Origin: Extibacter muris
Lineage (GTDB): Bacteria; Bacillota; Clostridia; Lachnospirales; Lachnospiraceae
Reading direction: 5' to 3'
DNA length: 64,000 nucleotides
Assembly: GCF_004345005.1 (NCBI RefSeq)
Contig: NZ_SMMX01000003.1
Coordinates: 1 to 64,000 of the forward strand
Shown here one piece after another: positions 31,793 to 40,868 of this stretch (within the stretch, counting starts at the first letter, position 1; each line of letters opens with the position of its first letter). The notes under the pieces are model-generated. The model was not told the DNA's origin. It saw only the letters and a program-made list of their open reading frames with translations, and did no database searches. The translations under genes were made by a program, and so were the position numbers.

Positions 31793-33160
31793 ATGACTGA
31801 AGAACAAAACCTGCTAACCGGAAGCGTACCTAAAAAGCTGGCCCTTTTCGCCATCCCATTACTTTTAGCAAATGTCCTGCAATCCTTTTACAATGTGGTG
31901 GACATGCTGGTGGTCGGTCAGGTTGTGGGTGATACGGGCCTTGCGGCCATTGGCAACGCTTCTAAATTGTGCTATATCATCAATTCAATTTGTATTGGGA
32001 TGACGATGGGCGGAGCCGTGCTGATTGCTCAATACAAGGGGGCAAACGATAAAAAGGGCCAGGCGGAGTCCTTTCAAATGCTGGCCTTGCTCTCGCTGGT
32101 ATCTTCCTTGCTCGTAACGATTGTTAGCTTGGCAACCTATCAGCCACTTTTCAAGATGTTAAACGTCCCCGCAGACGCATATCAAGACGCCTGCGACTAT
32201 ATGAAAATTATTTGTTGTGGAACTGTGTTCGTCTTTGGATATAATGCGGTCTGCTCTGTGTTAAAGGGACTGGGGGATTCAAAATCTCCACTCTATTTTG
32301 TAGGGATTGCTACCATCATCAATGTTGCTTTAGACATTATCTTGGTGGGGCCTTTGGAAATGGGAACAGCAGGAGCGGCTTACGCGACGATCACCGCGCA
32401 AGGAATTTCTTTTGTGATTTCTTTATTCTATTTGAAGCGACGTAAGATATTATTCTCTATGAAAAATCACAGAAAGTTTACGATCCAATGGGATAAGCTG
32501 GCCGCCATTGTGAAAGTCGGTCTGCCCACAGCAATCCAGATGGTCGTAGTCAATACCGCCTATCTGCTTGTGGCAGGTATGCTCAATCAGTTCGGTACTG
32601 CCGTGTCTGCTGCATCTAATGTAGGTTTGCAAATCAACACCTTTGCCGGTATGCCCTGCTGGGCGATTGGGCAGGCAGTAACGGCAATGGTAGGCCAGTG
32701 TATGGGGGCTGGACAAATCGAGCGCGCCCGAAAGGTGGTAAAAGTAAGTTTAGTGATGAATGCTGCGGTAACGCTCGGTGTCGTAATTGGCGTACAAATT
32801 TTCGCACGACAACTTATTTTGCTTTTTGGAAACATCAGCCCTGAAGCTGTGAATGACGGTATTTATTATCTGCGGATCTGCTGTGGCGTCAATAGTCTGA
32901 TCTATGCTGTCATGTATACGTTAGATTCCTTTGCCATCGGAGCGGGCGCAGCAAATATCGCCATGTTCAACGCTTTACTGGATGCGGTGATTGTACGTTT
33001 GCCGGTGAGCTGGTTTTTTGCCTTTACGCTCAATATGGGATTTCCGGGCGTTTATTATGGACAAGCTCTTTCACCGGTCCTGCCGGCCATTTTGGGGCTA
33101 TTTTATTTTAGAAGTAAAGGCTGGGAACGGAAAACGCTTATTCGGAAGAATCACAATTAA
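31793..33160 (+). CDS. MATE-family multidrug efflux pump
   Basis: 455 residues with 12 predicted helices in two related halves, each starting with the MATE pattern (LFAIPLLLANVLQSFYNVVD; VKVGLPTAIQMVVVNTAYLL). Resembles the MepA/DinF-type branch that expels cationic drugs with Na+ or H+. ATG 31793 has GGAGAGG upstream; longer in-frame starts fall in the leader hairpins. The long leader with peptide and hairpins implies induction by something that slows ribosomes. Intact. Confidence 0.85.
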   Translation: MTEEQNLLTGSVPKKLALFAIPLLLANVLQSFYNVVDMLVVGQVVGDTGLAAIGNASKLCYIINSICIGMTMGGAVLIAQYKGANDKKGQAESFQMLALLSLVSSLLVTIVSLATYQPLFKMLNVPADAYQDACDYMKIICCGTVFVFGYNAVCSVLKGLGDSKSPLYFVGIATIINVALDIILVGPLEMGTAGAAYATITAQGISFVISLFYLKRRKILFSMKNHRKFTIQWDKLAAIVKVGLPTAIQMVVVNTAYLLVAGMLNQFGTAVSAASNVGLQINTFAGMPCWAIGQAVTAMVGQCMGAGQIERARKVVKVSLVMNAAVTLGVVIGVQIFARQLILLFGNISPEAVNDGIYYLRICCGVNSLIYAVMYTLDSFAIGAGAANIAMFNALLDAVIVRLPVSWFFAFTLNMGFPGVYYGQALSPVLPAILGLFYFRSKGWERKTLIRKNHN

Positions 33161-33189
33161 CGGATATAATATCCCAAACTGAATAGATG

Positions 33190-33305
33190 TGTCTTCGGGG
33201 CAGGGTGTAATTCCCGATTGGCGGTAAAGTCCGCAAGCGTTAATCGCACGATTTGGTGAAATTCCAAAACCAACAGTATAGTCTGGATTGGTGTTAGGAT
33301 ATAAC
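33190..33305 (+). promoter_or_regulatory. FMN riboswitch (RFN element), orphaned
   Basis: Contains the conserved RFN blocks in order: TCTTCGGGGCAGGGTG, AATTCCCGATTGGCGGTAAAG, TCCGCAAGC, GGTGAAATTCC and ACAGTATAGTCTGGAT. FMN riboswitches control riboflavin synthesis or uptake genes (rib operon, ribU). Here the aptamer ends only a few bases before the left terminal repeat of an IS3-family element at 33308, and no riboflavin gene follows. A TATAAT at 33165-33170 may be its promoter. Confidence 0.9.
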
Positions 33306-33357
33306 TATGGACACGAAATGTTGAACAACTTATACTTATCAAAAAGGAGTTCAAAAA

Positions 33358-33636
33358 ATGGCAAAGAATCAAAAATCTTACACACCAGAATTTAAGCAGC
33401 AGATTGTTGATCTGCATTGCAAAGCTGGCAAAGGCGTAACTGAATTAAGTAACGAATATGGCATTCCAAAAGGCACTGTTTCTACCTGGATTAAGAATCT
33501 TGCACCTGTTGCAGTATCTGAGACAGAGACTATTTCATTAAAGGAATATAAGGCTCTTCAAAAAAAGATGAAAGAGCTTGAAATTGAAAATGAAATATTA
33601 AAAAAAGCTACTGCCATATTCACAAAAAATCAATAG
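33358..33636 (+). CDS. IS3-family OrfA (helix-turn-helix subunit)
   Basis: 92 residues: transposase_8 helix-turn-helix (YTPEFKQQIVDLHCKAGKG to YGIPKGTVSTWIK) and a C-terminal leucine-zipper-like helix (KKMKELEIENEILKKA). Binds the IS ends. A run of seven A residues (33600-33606, then G) near its end is a likely -1 slippery site, since OrfB is in the -1 frame. AAAGGAG precedes the ATG. Confidence 0.9.
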   Translation: MAKNQKSYTPEFKQQIVDLHCKAGKGVTELSNEYGIPKGTVSTWIKNLAPVAVSETETISLKEYKALQKKMKELEIENEILKKATAIFTKNQ

Positions 33637-33644
33637 CTGAATAC

Positions 33645-34505
33645 GTGTCCTTTATTCAAGCTAATGCTAGTAAATATACTATTAAACAACTCTGCTCTGC
33701 ACTTAAGTTCCCACGTAGCACTTATTATGCAGCACTTAATCATGTACCATCCAAAAGAGAGCAGGAATACGCTGAATTCAGCAATGCTGTGTTCTCTGTG
33801 TACACCGAATTTAAAAAGAGATATGGTGCCATTAAAATTCAAAGAGAACTTAATGACAGGAACATTACATGCTCCGTTAAAAGAGTTCAGCGTCATATGA
33901 AAAAACTCGATATTAAAAGCATTGTTGTAAAAAAATATCAGTATCAAAAGAATCAGGGCTCTGTTCCTGACGATAAGGAAAATATCCTTAATCGTGATTT
34001 TGTGGCTGATACGGTATTTAAAAAGCTTGTTACGGATATAACATATATTCACGTAGTAAACGAAGGCTGGACATATCTAGCCTCTGTTATGGATTTATAT
34101 GACCGTAAAATAATAGGCTGGTCATATAGTAAAAATATAACCGCAGAACTTGCTACGCAGGCTGTTAAGAACGCTTGTATAAACATTCCTGATACAAACG
34201 GAATAATCTTACATAGTGATTTGGGCAGCCAATACACTAGTGATGAATTTGAAAAATACTTACAAGAACAAGGGATGCATCATTCCTTTAGTCGAAAGGG
34301 CAATCCCTATGATAATGCTTGTATAGAATCCTTCCACTCTGTATTAAAGAAGGAAGAAATATATACAACTACTTACCATACATTTGAGGAGGCAAAAAAT
34401 GCTCTCTTTGAATATATAGAGTCATTCTACAACCGAAAAAGGCGTCATAGTGCTCTTGATTACAAGACACCACAACAGGTTGAAGATGAGGCTCTAGCAG
34501 CTTAA
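33645..34505 (+). CDS. IS3-family OrfB (DDE integrase)
   Basis: 286 residues in the -1 frame relative to orfA; open from the slippery run, so the active OrfAB is probably a frameshift fusion, with GTG 33645 only a nominal start. HTH_21 segment (RYGAIKIQRELNDRNI), then the DDE core: D in VTDITYIH, D in LHSDLGSQYTS, E in NACIESFHSVLKKE. All catalytic residues are present, so the element may still be active. Confidence 0.9.
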   Translation: MSFIQANASKYTIKQLCSALKFPRSTYYAALNHVPSKREQEYAEFSNAVFSVYTEFKKRYGAIKIQRELNDRNITCSVKRVQRHMKKLDIKSIVVKKYQYQKNQGSVPDDKENILNRDFVADTVFKKLVTDITYIHVVNEGWTYLASVMDLYDRKIIGWSYSKNITAELATQAVKNACINIPDTNGIILHSDLGSQYTSDEFEKYLQEQGMHHSFSRKGNPYDNACIESFHSVLKKEEIYTTTYHTFEEAKNALFEYIESFYNRKRRHSALDYKTPQQVEDEALAA

Positions 34506-34570
34506 GACACTATTCTCCTTTCAGTTATGCAGGGAGAGCAAAGTTCAACTTTTTGTGTCCAATGTATTGA

Positions 34571-36852
34571 CATAGGTCCACACAGGGTTATTCCTACAAG
34601 GACGGACAGCTTACAAAGCAATCCGAACAGCCCGAAGCAGAGCCACAGGAACAGCCGGAAGCCCCAAAGGAAGAACAGGCGGTACAGGAAGAAACCGCAG
34701 AAACGCCGGAAGCTGCCCCGCAGGAAACACCACAGACCACAGCCACCTATTACACTATCAATGAAGCTGCCGCCCGCAGAGCAAAAGAAATGAACAGCTA
34801 TTCCGATTACAGGCAAGGCAGCGCAACGGCTGAATACAGGCAGTACGTTGATGAAGCCGTACAGCTTGCCGAGCGTCAAAAAGCGCGGGTAGACCCTATG
34901 TATCACGAAAAAATAGACAGTCTGCTTGATACTTACGCCCGGAAACTGGCGACAAACATGAACAAGGGCTATGCGATTGACGCGCGCGATCCCTCTATCC
35001 TCATTGCGGGTGGTTCCAATTTTCCTGTACACAAGAAAGAAAAGCAGAACGCTGCCCGCGATACCAACTACCGGGAATGGCAGGAAATACAAGGCTTGCT
35101 TGATAAAATCCGCAGTACCGGCATGGGCGGTATCAGCGCAGACAACCCGAACGCCATAGAAAAACTGGAAAAGAAACTTGCGGGCTTGGAGAAGTCGCAG
35201 GAAACCATGAAAGCGGTAAACGCCTATTATCGCAAGCATAAGACCCTTGACGGCTGCCCCCATTTATCGCCGGAGGGTATCGAAAAGATGAAAGCGGAAA
35301 TGTCGAGCAGTTGGCACTATGAGGACAAGCCCTATCCCACATGGGCGTTATCCAACAACAATGCGGAAATCCGGCGCGTGAAAGAACGTATCAAATCCCT
35401 TTCCCGTCAAAAGGAAACCGGCTATGTGGGTTGGGAATTTGCGGGCGGCAAGGTGGAAGCCAATACACAGGATAACCGTCTGCAAATCTTCTTTGAGGAA
35501 AAGCCGGATGCAGAGGTACGAGAGGAATTAAAGGGCAACGGCTTCCGTTGGTCGCCCAAAGCCGGAGCATGGCAAAGGCAGTTAAACGACAACGCCTATT
35601 TTGCCGCAAACTATGTCAAAGCCATTGCGCCCCTTACCGGGGAGAAACCGACGGATTTACAGCGGGCGCATATCAAAGAGCAGAAAGAACACGCACAGGC
35701 ACAGCCGGAAGAAAAAGAGCCGACAAAGGAAATCCCCGCCCCGGACGATACCATTAGCCGGAAAGAAATGCAGGACTACGGCTATTCATGGGACGGTATG
35801 CTTCCTCTGCGGCAGGAAGCCGCTGAAAAACTGTTCTCACAGGATATAGAGATTTTCCGTATCTATGAGGACGGCACCGAGGGAACCGTAACCGACCATT
35901 CCGATTTACAGGAACACGCAGCAAATGGCGGTATCTTCGGCGTGGAAAAGGAAGCATGGGAAGCCTTTTATGAGTACAACGCCATGAAACAGGAACTAAG
36001 GGAAAGCGAGCCGGAGAAAGAAGCCCTCTTGCTTTACGGGAAAGAGGACACGTTCGGGATTTACCAGTTAGTCCATGAGGAACGGGCGCGGGACTTGCGC
36101 TTTGAGCCTTACGACCGCTTACAGGCGACGGGACACACCATAGACCGGGCAAATTATGAGCTTGTCTATACCGCGTCCCTCTCTGCGGGAACTTCCCTTG
36201 AAGATATTTTTACCCGTTTCAATATCGACCACCCACAGGACTTTAAGGGACACAGCCTTTCCGTTTCCGATATTGTGGTGCTTCATCAGAACGGGGAGAA
36301 CACAGCCCATTATGTAGACAGCTTCGGTTATAAGGAAGTGCCGGAGTTTTTACAGGAACAGCAAAAGCAGCTTACCCCCAACGAACTGGGAACAGGCGAA
36401 ACAATCCGAACACCGCGAGGGACTTTCTATGTAACGGACATGACCCGCGAGCAAATGGAAGCCACCGGATATGGCTTACATTATCAATCCGAGGACGGGA
36501 AATATCTGATTATGGGAAACGGCACAAGGGCGTTTGCCATTGCCGCCGAGCAGCCGGAAAAGGCAAACCCCTTAAAGACCATTGAGGACATTGTGGAGCA
36601 GAACGACAACAATTTTGACGGGCTTATCAACAACACCCCGCAGACCCCTACTGTCGCAGAACTAGAACAGAAAGCAAAGGCGGGCGAGCCGATTTCCCTA
36701 ATCGACTATGCAAACGCAATCAAGGCAGAGAAAGAGCAAGGCGGCACACCGCCCGAAAAGAAACCGTCTATCCATCCGGGCGCAGCTCAAAGCCGAAAAG
36801 GAACGGGCAGCGCAGAAAAAGACAGCCAAAACAAAAAATCACGATTTGGAGG
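34571..36852 (+). pseudogene. Large polyvalent ICE protein, truncated by the IS and frameshifted
   Basis: An open frame enters from the IS junction without a start (GYSYKDGQLTKQ, then a Pro/Glu-rich spacer) and continues through YYTINEAAARRAKEMNSYSD, LQIFFEEKPDAEVREELKG, FRWSPKAGAWQRQL and a YodL-like region (YGKEDTFGIYQLVHEERARD). These domains occur together in large accessory proteins of clostridial integrative elements, often linked to anti-restriction or transfer. Near 36770 a duplicated ATCC shifts the frame; the natural ending (RAQLKAEKERAAQKK to HDLEV, stop at 36854-36858 region) is in the other frame. The N-terminus is lost. Confidence 0.75.
36770..36777 (+). other. 4-bp duplication causing a frameshift
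   Basis: ATCCATCC: one extra ATCC moves the polyvalent-protein frame so that it reads through its own stop and runs into the transfer-assisting gene at 36860. Removing one ATCC gives KKPSIRAQLKAEKERAAQ and the expected ending HDLEV just before that gene. Confidence 0.7.
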
Positions 36853-36859
36853 TATGAGC

Positions 36860-37066
36860 ATGATTAGATTAACCGTTGAGGAAACAAACCTTTTGAGCAT
36901 TTACCATGAGGGCGGCAAGGCGCAGCTTGTAGAGAACATGACCGCCGCCCTGCCTTACATAGACGCAGATATGCGGGAGCTTGCAAAGCGCACCCTTTCC
37001 AAAGTGGACGCTTTGACTGATGAAGAATATGCCGAGCTTTCCCTGTATGCCGCTGATGAAGCATGA
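36860..37066 (+). CDS. Transposon-transfer-assisting (TTRAP-like) small protein
   Basis: 68 residues, MIRLTVEETNLLSIYHEGGK, then TAALPYIDADMRELAKRTL and an acidic C-terminus. Recognised as the small protein annotated as transposon-transfer assisting in Tn1549/CTn-type elements; molecular function not established. TTGGAGG lies 6 nt before ATG 36860 (ATG 36854 is too close). Owing to the upstream frameshift a fused product with the polyvalent protein is also possible. Its stop overlaps the next start (ATGA). Confidence 0.75.
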   Translation: MIRLTVEETNLLSIYHEGGKAQLVENMTAALPYIDADMRELAKRTLSKVDALTDEEYAELSLYAADEA

Positions 37067-37428
37067 GCGCGGGCAAGCGGCTTACGCCGCCCCAAAGCCG
37101 GAAAGTCAACGCCCTTGTAAAACGGGAGTGCTGCAACTGCATAGACGGTAACTGTATCTTGCTTGACGACGGGGAGGAATGTGTCTGCCCACAGCTTATT
37201 TCCTGTTCGCTTCTCTGCAAGTGGTTCCGTATGGCGGTGCTTCCCGCCGACACGCTCTTATATGCGGAGCTGATGAACACCGAGGATAAAAAGCGTTGTA
37301 CCGAGTGCGGCGCGCTCTTTGCGTCCAGTTCAAACAACGTCAAATACTGCCCGGACTGCCGGAAACGCATTACCCGCAGACAAGCAGCCGAGCGCATGAG
37401 AAAACGGCGCGCCCTTGTTACGAGATAG
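37063..37428 (+). CDS. Cysteine-rich VLP-type ICE protein
   Basis: 121 residues with ten or more Cys: CCNCIDGNC, CVCP, CSLLC, then CTECGALF and YCPDC before a basic tail. The last CxxC pairs form a zinc ribbon; the family (Cys-rich VLP) is common beside TTRAP in clostridial conjugative elements. It probably binds zinc and nucleic acid; role in transfer unknown. Translationally coupled to the gene before it. Confidence 0.75.
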   Translation: MSAGKRLTPPQSRKVNALVKRECCNCIDGNCILLDDGEECVCPQLISCSLLCKWFRMAVLPADTLLYAELMNTEDKKRCTECGALFASSSNNVKYCPDCRKRITRRQAAERMRKRRALVTR

Positions 37429-37549
37429 GGGCGAAAAAAGCCTTGTTTTACGGGCTTCTGACAGCCGTTTTCCCATAGGGCAAGGGCTTTATACCTTTTC
37501 CTCAAAAACGGCGTTCTACTGCGTAACATTTCATAACTGCACCCATAAG

Positions 37550-37605
37550 AAAACCGGGGCCCGGATAGTCTTTACCGACTGTCTGCGTCCCGGCTTTTTC
37601 TTTGC
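37550..37605. terminator. Large hairpin between convergent genes
   Basis: AAAACCGGG... (37550s) pairs with ...CCCGGCTTTTT (37590s) around an inner AGTC/GACT stem; T tract on the plus strand and A tract on the other, so probably bidirectional. Confidence 0.6.
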
Positions 37606-37973
37606 TATTTTTCCATGTTGATTTGAGGGGTTGCGCCCTTATCTGCGGTAAGTAAACGATATATCGTAAGGGGGATATACCATGCAGCCACGACAAGCCG
37701 CCATATTAAAATGACCCCACCGATAATGCCGCCCAAAATGAAGTTGAGGGCAACAATACCCACAGTTCCGGCTATGTCATACCCATGCGGTACAAGCCAT
37801 ACGAACATACGGCGAATACCAAAGGGAATACCGCAGCACAGCCATACATAAAAGTAATTGGTCTGCCCGTCCTCTGTAAAGACGTTCTTGAACATGAAGA
37901 ATAAAAACAATGCGATAACGGCGGGCAAAACGGTTCTCTTGAAAAAGTCTTTACAAATTTCCCCGCGTGTCAT
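37605..37973 (-). CDS. Small membrane protein of conjugative elements (DUF6050-like)
   Basis: 122 residues with three to four helices (about 15-33, 42-58, 66-90 and 92-108). Resembles small membrane proteins encoded near relaxase genes in clostridial integrative elements; function unknown. Lies 4 bp after a helix-turn-helix gene on the same strand, suggesting an operon reading away from the relaxase remnant. Confidence 0.6.
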   Translation of the reverse strand: MTRGEICKDFFKRTVLPAVIALFLFFMFKNVFTEDGQTNYFYVWLCCGIPFGIRRMFVWLVPHGYDIAGTVGIVALNFILGGIIGGVILIWRLVVAAWYIPLTIYRLLTADKGATPQINMEK

Positions 37974-37977
37974 GGTA

Positions 37978-38208
37978 TCACTCCTTTTCCATTGGGAATT
38001 GTGGGATAGCTTCTAACAGTTTCATTATGAGTGTTTGCCGTAAATCCTCGTCGATTTCCTCTTTTGTCGTTCTGTCCGGCTGACGCTTTTTTACCATTGC
38101 AAGGCGGTTGATTTCGTCGCCGTAACAAGCAAGCACCTTTTCCAACGCCCACTTTTCGCCCGCAACGGCGGCGCGTATCGTTTCATAGTCCGGCATTTCC
38201 TGTTCCAT
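37978..38208 (-). CDS. HTH_16-like small regulator of conjugative element
   Basis: 76 residues from ATG 38208: TIRAAVAGEKWALEKVLACY, then IDEDLRQTLIMKLLEAIPQF. Shares the pattern of the protein at 43842 (AATKGDPEAMNIVVQHY; IDEDIRDRLRSRLMRAV), a truncated sigma-like helix-turn-helix family found in Tn916-type elements. Probably a transcriptional regulator of transfer genes. AGGAAGTG precedes the start. Confidence 0.7.
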   Translation of the reverse strand: MEQEMPDYETIRAAVAGEKWALEKVLACYGDEINRLAMVKKRQPDRTTKEEIDEDLRQTLIMKLLEAIPQFPMEKE

Positions 38209-38300
38209 TCTCTGACACTTCCTTTGCTGAAAATGTATCACTTTGGTATGTAACTACTGCTTTTGATAGGAACTATTATATCATATAAGCATGAACAAAA

Positions 38301-39240
38301 CTACTCCCCGCGCTCTTTTCCTTTTGCCCGTTCCGGCTCTCTTGGCTGCCGCAAAATGCTGTCTATGTTCTGTTTGATAACGTCGTACTCCTTGACCTGT
38401 TTTTTCAGTCTGCCGTAGTCGGCGTAAAGGGCTTCTTTCTGTTCCCGGAGCTTTTCATATTCCGATTGCAGCGCGGTGAGGTTCGGGAGCTTGGAAACGC
38501 CCGCCGCCTGTTCGCTCTCTGTCTGTATCTCTGCAATTATCGCGGTCAAGTCGGCGTACTGTTCAATCTTGTGTTCCGTAAGGAAGTTCATGGTCTTAGC
38601 CGCCTGTTTCAGATTGTGGATTTTCGCCCATTGCTCATAGCCCCGGCTCTGCGCCGCCTTGATACTGTTTTCAATATCAATGAGCAGGGACACGCCGCGT
38701 TCTGTCTTGGGAGCTTTGGCGGCGCGGGTACGTTTGCCCTCTATCCGTTCTCTGATTGCTTCCTCTGTATAGTCTGCGCCGAGAGTTTTAAGGCGGGTAA
38801 ACCGTTCCTGTCCCGGCACTAAACAGGACACATATTTTCCCCGTTTGATTATAAAGCCCTCTGTCTGTAACCGCTGCAATAATTCTTCAAAATCGGACAC
38901 TTGGGGGATAAGGGTATCGACGGCAAGTTTTAATTTGGCTTTGGCGGTTTTCTCTTTCTGATACACCGCATAATTCTTTCCCTTGCTGCCTTTCTCCGGC
39001 ACAAGGACAGACAAGCCGTTTTCCCGGCACAGCCTGTCGCTGATGTTGCGTATTCCGTAATAGGTACGCTTGTTGGAATTGTACTTGTGGTAGTCTACAA
39101 AGTTGACCGCGCAAAAAATGATGTGGTTATGGATATGCCCTTTGTCTATGTGGGTGGTAAGGACGTATTCATATTGCCCCTTTGTTACCGCGTCGGCAAG
39201 CTGCTTTCCGATTTCATGGGCTTTCTCATTAAGATACTTA
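38301..39240 (-). pseudogene. Mob relaxase, 5' truncated
   Basis: Open frame on the minus strand from about 39240 to 38301. It enters mid-domain at KYLNEKAHEIGKQLADAV, holds the metal-binding triad THIDKGHIHNHIIFCAVN, then a long coiled-coil region and a basic tail. The N-terminal part with the catalytic Tyr and first motif is missing, so it cannot nick oriT. TTG at 39014 is only the first later start codon. DNA between 39240 and the next gene has no recognised content. Confidence 0.8.
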
Positions 39241-39354
39241 TTCCTACACTACCTACAACACTTGGAAAGGCAAAATTGACGGACTTTTGCAAAAGAAAAA
39301 CGCCGTAAACTGCGACGTTTCAAACTATTTTTTCTATGAAGAAACGAGGGAACT

Positions 39355-39720
39355 TTATTCCCCCGTTGTTTCGTTGTTGGCTTCCTCAATCCCTTTTGCG
39401 GTAGCTGACAGGATTTTCAAATCCTTTTCACTCATACCGTCGAGCATAGTATAAAGCTGACGGCGGCGGGTGGACTTTTCCTGTTCCCGTTCCGGGAAAA
39501 AGAACTGGTCTACCGATACGTCAAGTAGAGTTACAAGCTCATACAAAATCTGTAAACTTGGGTGCTGCCCGCTGTTCTCAATGGACGCGATATATCGCGG
39601 CGCAATGTTCAGCTTATCCGCTAACTGGTTACGGGAAATCCCCTTTGCTTTTCTTGCCGCTTTGATAGCCTGTCCGAAAGCCTTAAAATCAAACTTTTCT
39701 TTGTTCTGCTTCATAATCAT
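39355..39720 (-). CDS. XRE-family repressor (Tn916 Orf9-like position)
   Basis: About 121 residues; ATG at 39720 or 39714. Helix-turn-helix GISRNQLADKLNIAPRYIAS (about 24-43) followed by a C-terminal helical segment (TRRRQLYTMLDGMSEKDLKI). An oppositely transcribed XRE gene at this place matches the regulator position of Tn916-type elements, where it restrains transfer. The bacitracin cassette begins just beyond its divergent promoter region. Confidence 0.8.
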   Translation of the reverse strand: MIMKQNKEKFDFKAFGQAIKAARKAKGISRNQLADKLNIAPRYIASIENSGQHPSLQILYELVTLLDVSVDQFFFPEREQEKSTRRRQLYTMLDGMSEKDLKILSATAKGIEEANNETTGE

Positions 39721-39874
39721 TTCACCCACCTACATTGTATATTTCATCTCTCTTTCAAGATATGATTACACACATCATAGTATGGATAGAAATAGAGCAT
39801 ATTACGCACTTGATATTATTCGGCTATCCGATTATAATTATATTGATAAGGTTTGAAGAAAGGACGGTTGAACT

Positions 39875-40072
39875 ATGGAATATATGTCTTGTCCCGAAGC
39901 AGCGGAAAAATGGGGCATTTCTGAACGGCGTGTGCAGATACTTTGCAAAGAAAATCGAATACCGGGCGTTTCAAAAATCGGTTATATGTGGTTAATACCA
40001 AAGGACGCTGAAAAACCTTTTGATGCCCGAAAAAAGAAATGTGAAAGGAATGATATAAATGGAATTCAATGA
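39875..40072 (+). CDS. Excisionase-type helix-turn-helix protein
   Basis: 65 residues: MEYMSCPEAAEKWGISERRV, QILCKENRIPGVSKIGYMW, LIPKDAEKP: a winged-helix of the MerR/excisionase (HTH_17) type. GAAAGGACGG upstream. Its end overlaps the bcrR start by 14 nt in another frame, so they are cotranscribed. It probably regulates excision or cassette expression. Confidence 0.75.
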   Translation: MEYMSCPEAAEKWGISERRVQILCKENRIPGVSKIGYMWLIPKDAEKPFDARKKKCERNDINGIQ

Positions 40073-40673
40073 AAAATTACAGCATTTACGGAAACAGCAC
40101 AACATGACACAAGAACAACTTGCAGAAAAGTTATATGTAACAAGAGCAGCCGTTTCAAAATGGGAAAGTGGAAAAGGTTATCCGAATATTGAGTCATTAA
40201 AGGCTATTTCCTCTTTGTTTGCTATTTCTATTGACGAATTACTTTCCGGCAACGAATTATTAGAATTAGCTGAAACCGAAAATCGTTCTAATTTGAAACG
40301 AATTTATAATATTATTGGCGGTGTTGTAGACTTATTAGCTATTGTATTTATCTTTCTTCCGCTATACAGAAAAACGCAAGGTGATTTTATATATTCTGTC
40401 AATCTGCTATCTTTCACAGAAATAACAAATTTTACCCTTTTTATATATTGGGCAATTTTTATTTTGTTAATATGTTTTGGAATTGCAAAATTGACATTCA
40501 TGAGGCTTCATAAAGATACATGGTGTAACTATATCACAAAAGGTTCTATTGGTTTAGGTGCTTTGGCAATCTGCTTATTTGCCGTAGCAAGAGAACCTTA
40601 TGTTACACCTCTGCTTTTCTTACTCTTTGCAACAAAAATTGTCTTGCTCATTAAAGAAATACAGTCTAAATGA
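40059..40673 (+). CDS. bcrR: BcrR-like membrane-bound bacitracin sensor/regulator
   Basis: 204 residues, the length of enterococcal BcrR. N-terminal XRE helix-turn-helix (MTQEQLAEKLYVTRAAVSKWES, shortened, about 15-34) and four C-terminal transmembrane helices (about 85-101, 120-140, 156-174 and 180-198). BcrR is a one-component membrane protein that binds bacitracin and activates bcrABD from the membrane. It lies directly upstream of bcrA, bcrB and uppP genes, which makes the assignment strong. GAAAGGAATG precedes the ATG. Confidence 0.85.
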   Translation: MEFNEKLQHLRKQHNMTQEQLAEKLYVTRAAVSKWESGKGYPNIESLKAISSLFAISIDELLSGNELLELAETENRSNLKRIYNIIGGVVDLLAIVFIFLPLYRKTQGDFIYSVNLLSFTEITNFTLFIYWAIFILLICFGIAKLTFMRLHKDTWCNYITKGSIGLGALAICLFAVAREPYVTPLLFLLFATKIVLLIKEIQSK

Positions 40674-40694
40674 AGAAAAATCATTGTAAAAAAC

Positions 40695-40725
40695 CCCCTG
40701 ACACGATAAGTGTCGGGGCTTTTTT
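40695..40725 (+). promoter_or_regulatory. Hairpin containing a BcrR-type site GACA-N7-TGTC
   Basis: GACA (40700-40703), seven bases, TGTC (40711-40714), the spacing reported for BcrR operators. The same bases form a terminator stem (CCCC.GACAC / GTGTCGGGG) with a T tract (40720-40725). Only one such site is present before bcrA; described BcrR promoters have two. Confidence 0.65.
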
Positions 40726-40868
40726 ATTTTATAAAATATTGCATTTTGAGCAGTGAAACGAAAAGTTTCGCTCTTTTCCCTTGTTGTGAAAGTACGTTTC
40801 TTGTTTCTTTTCATGTAGCAGCTAATAATAGAATTGTGGATAGCACATACAGCAAAAAGAAAGGACTG

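Larger units (their letters stand above)
33308..34561 (+). mobile_element. IS3-family insertion sequence
   Basis: 1254 bp. Terminal inverted repeats TGGACACGAAATGTTGAAC (left, 33308) and, on the other strand, TGGACACAAAAAGTTGAAC (right, ending 34561), 17 of 19 identical and starting TG/ending CA as in this family. Holds orfA and orfB. The flanks (ACTA on the left, ATGT on the right) show no target duplication, and the two sides belong to unrelated genes, so the element was involved in a rearrangement after insertion. Confidence 0.85.

Noticed and set aside
34502..35263. Long minus-strand open frame (253 codons)
   Set aside because: It lies antisense to the polyvalent ICE protein, has no ribosome site, and its composition mirrors the Glu/Lys-rich sense strand.
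39240..39354. Coding-looking stretch TYNTWKGKIDGLLQKKNA on the plus strand before the XRE gene
   Set aside because: No start codon or ribosome site, and it runs into antisense of the XRE gene; left as unexplained debris.
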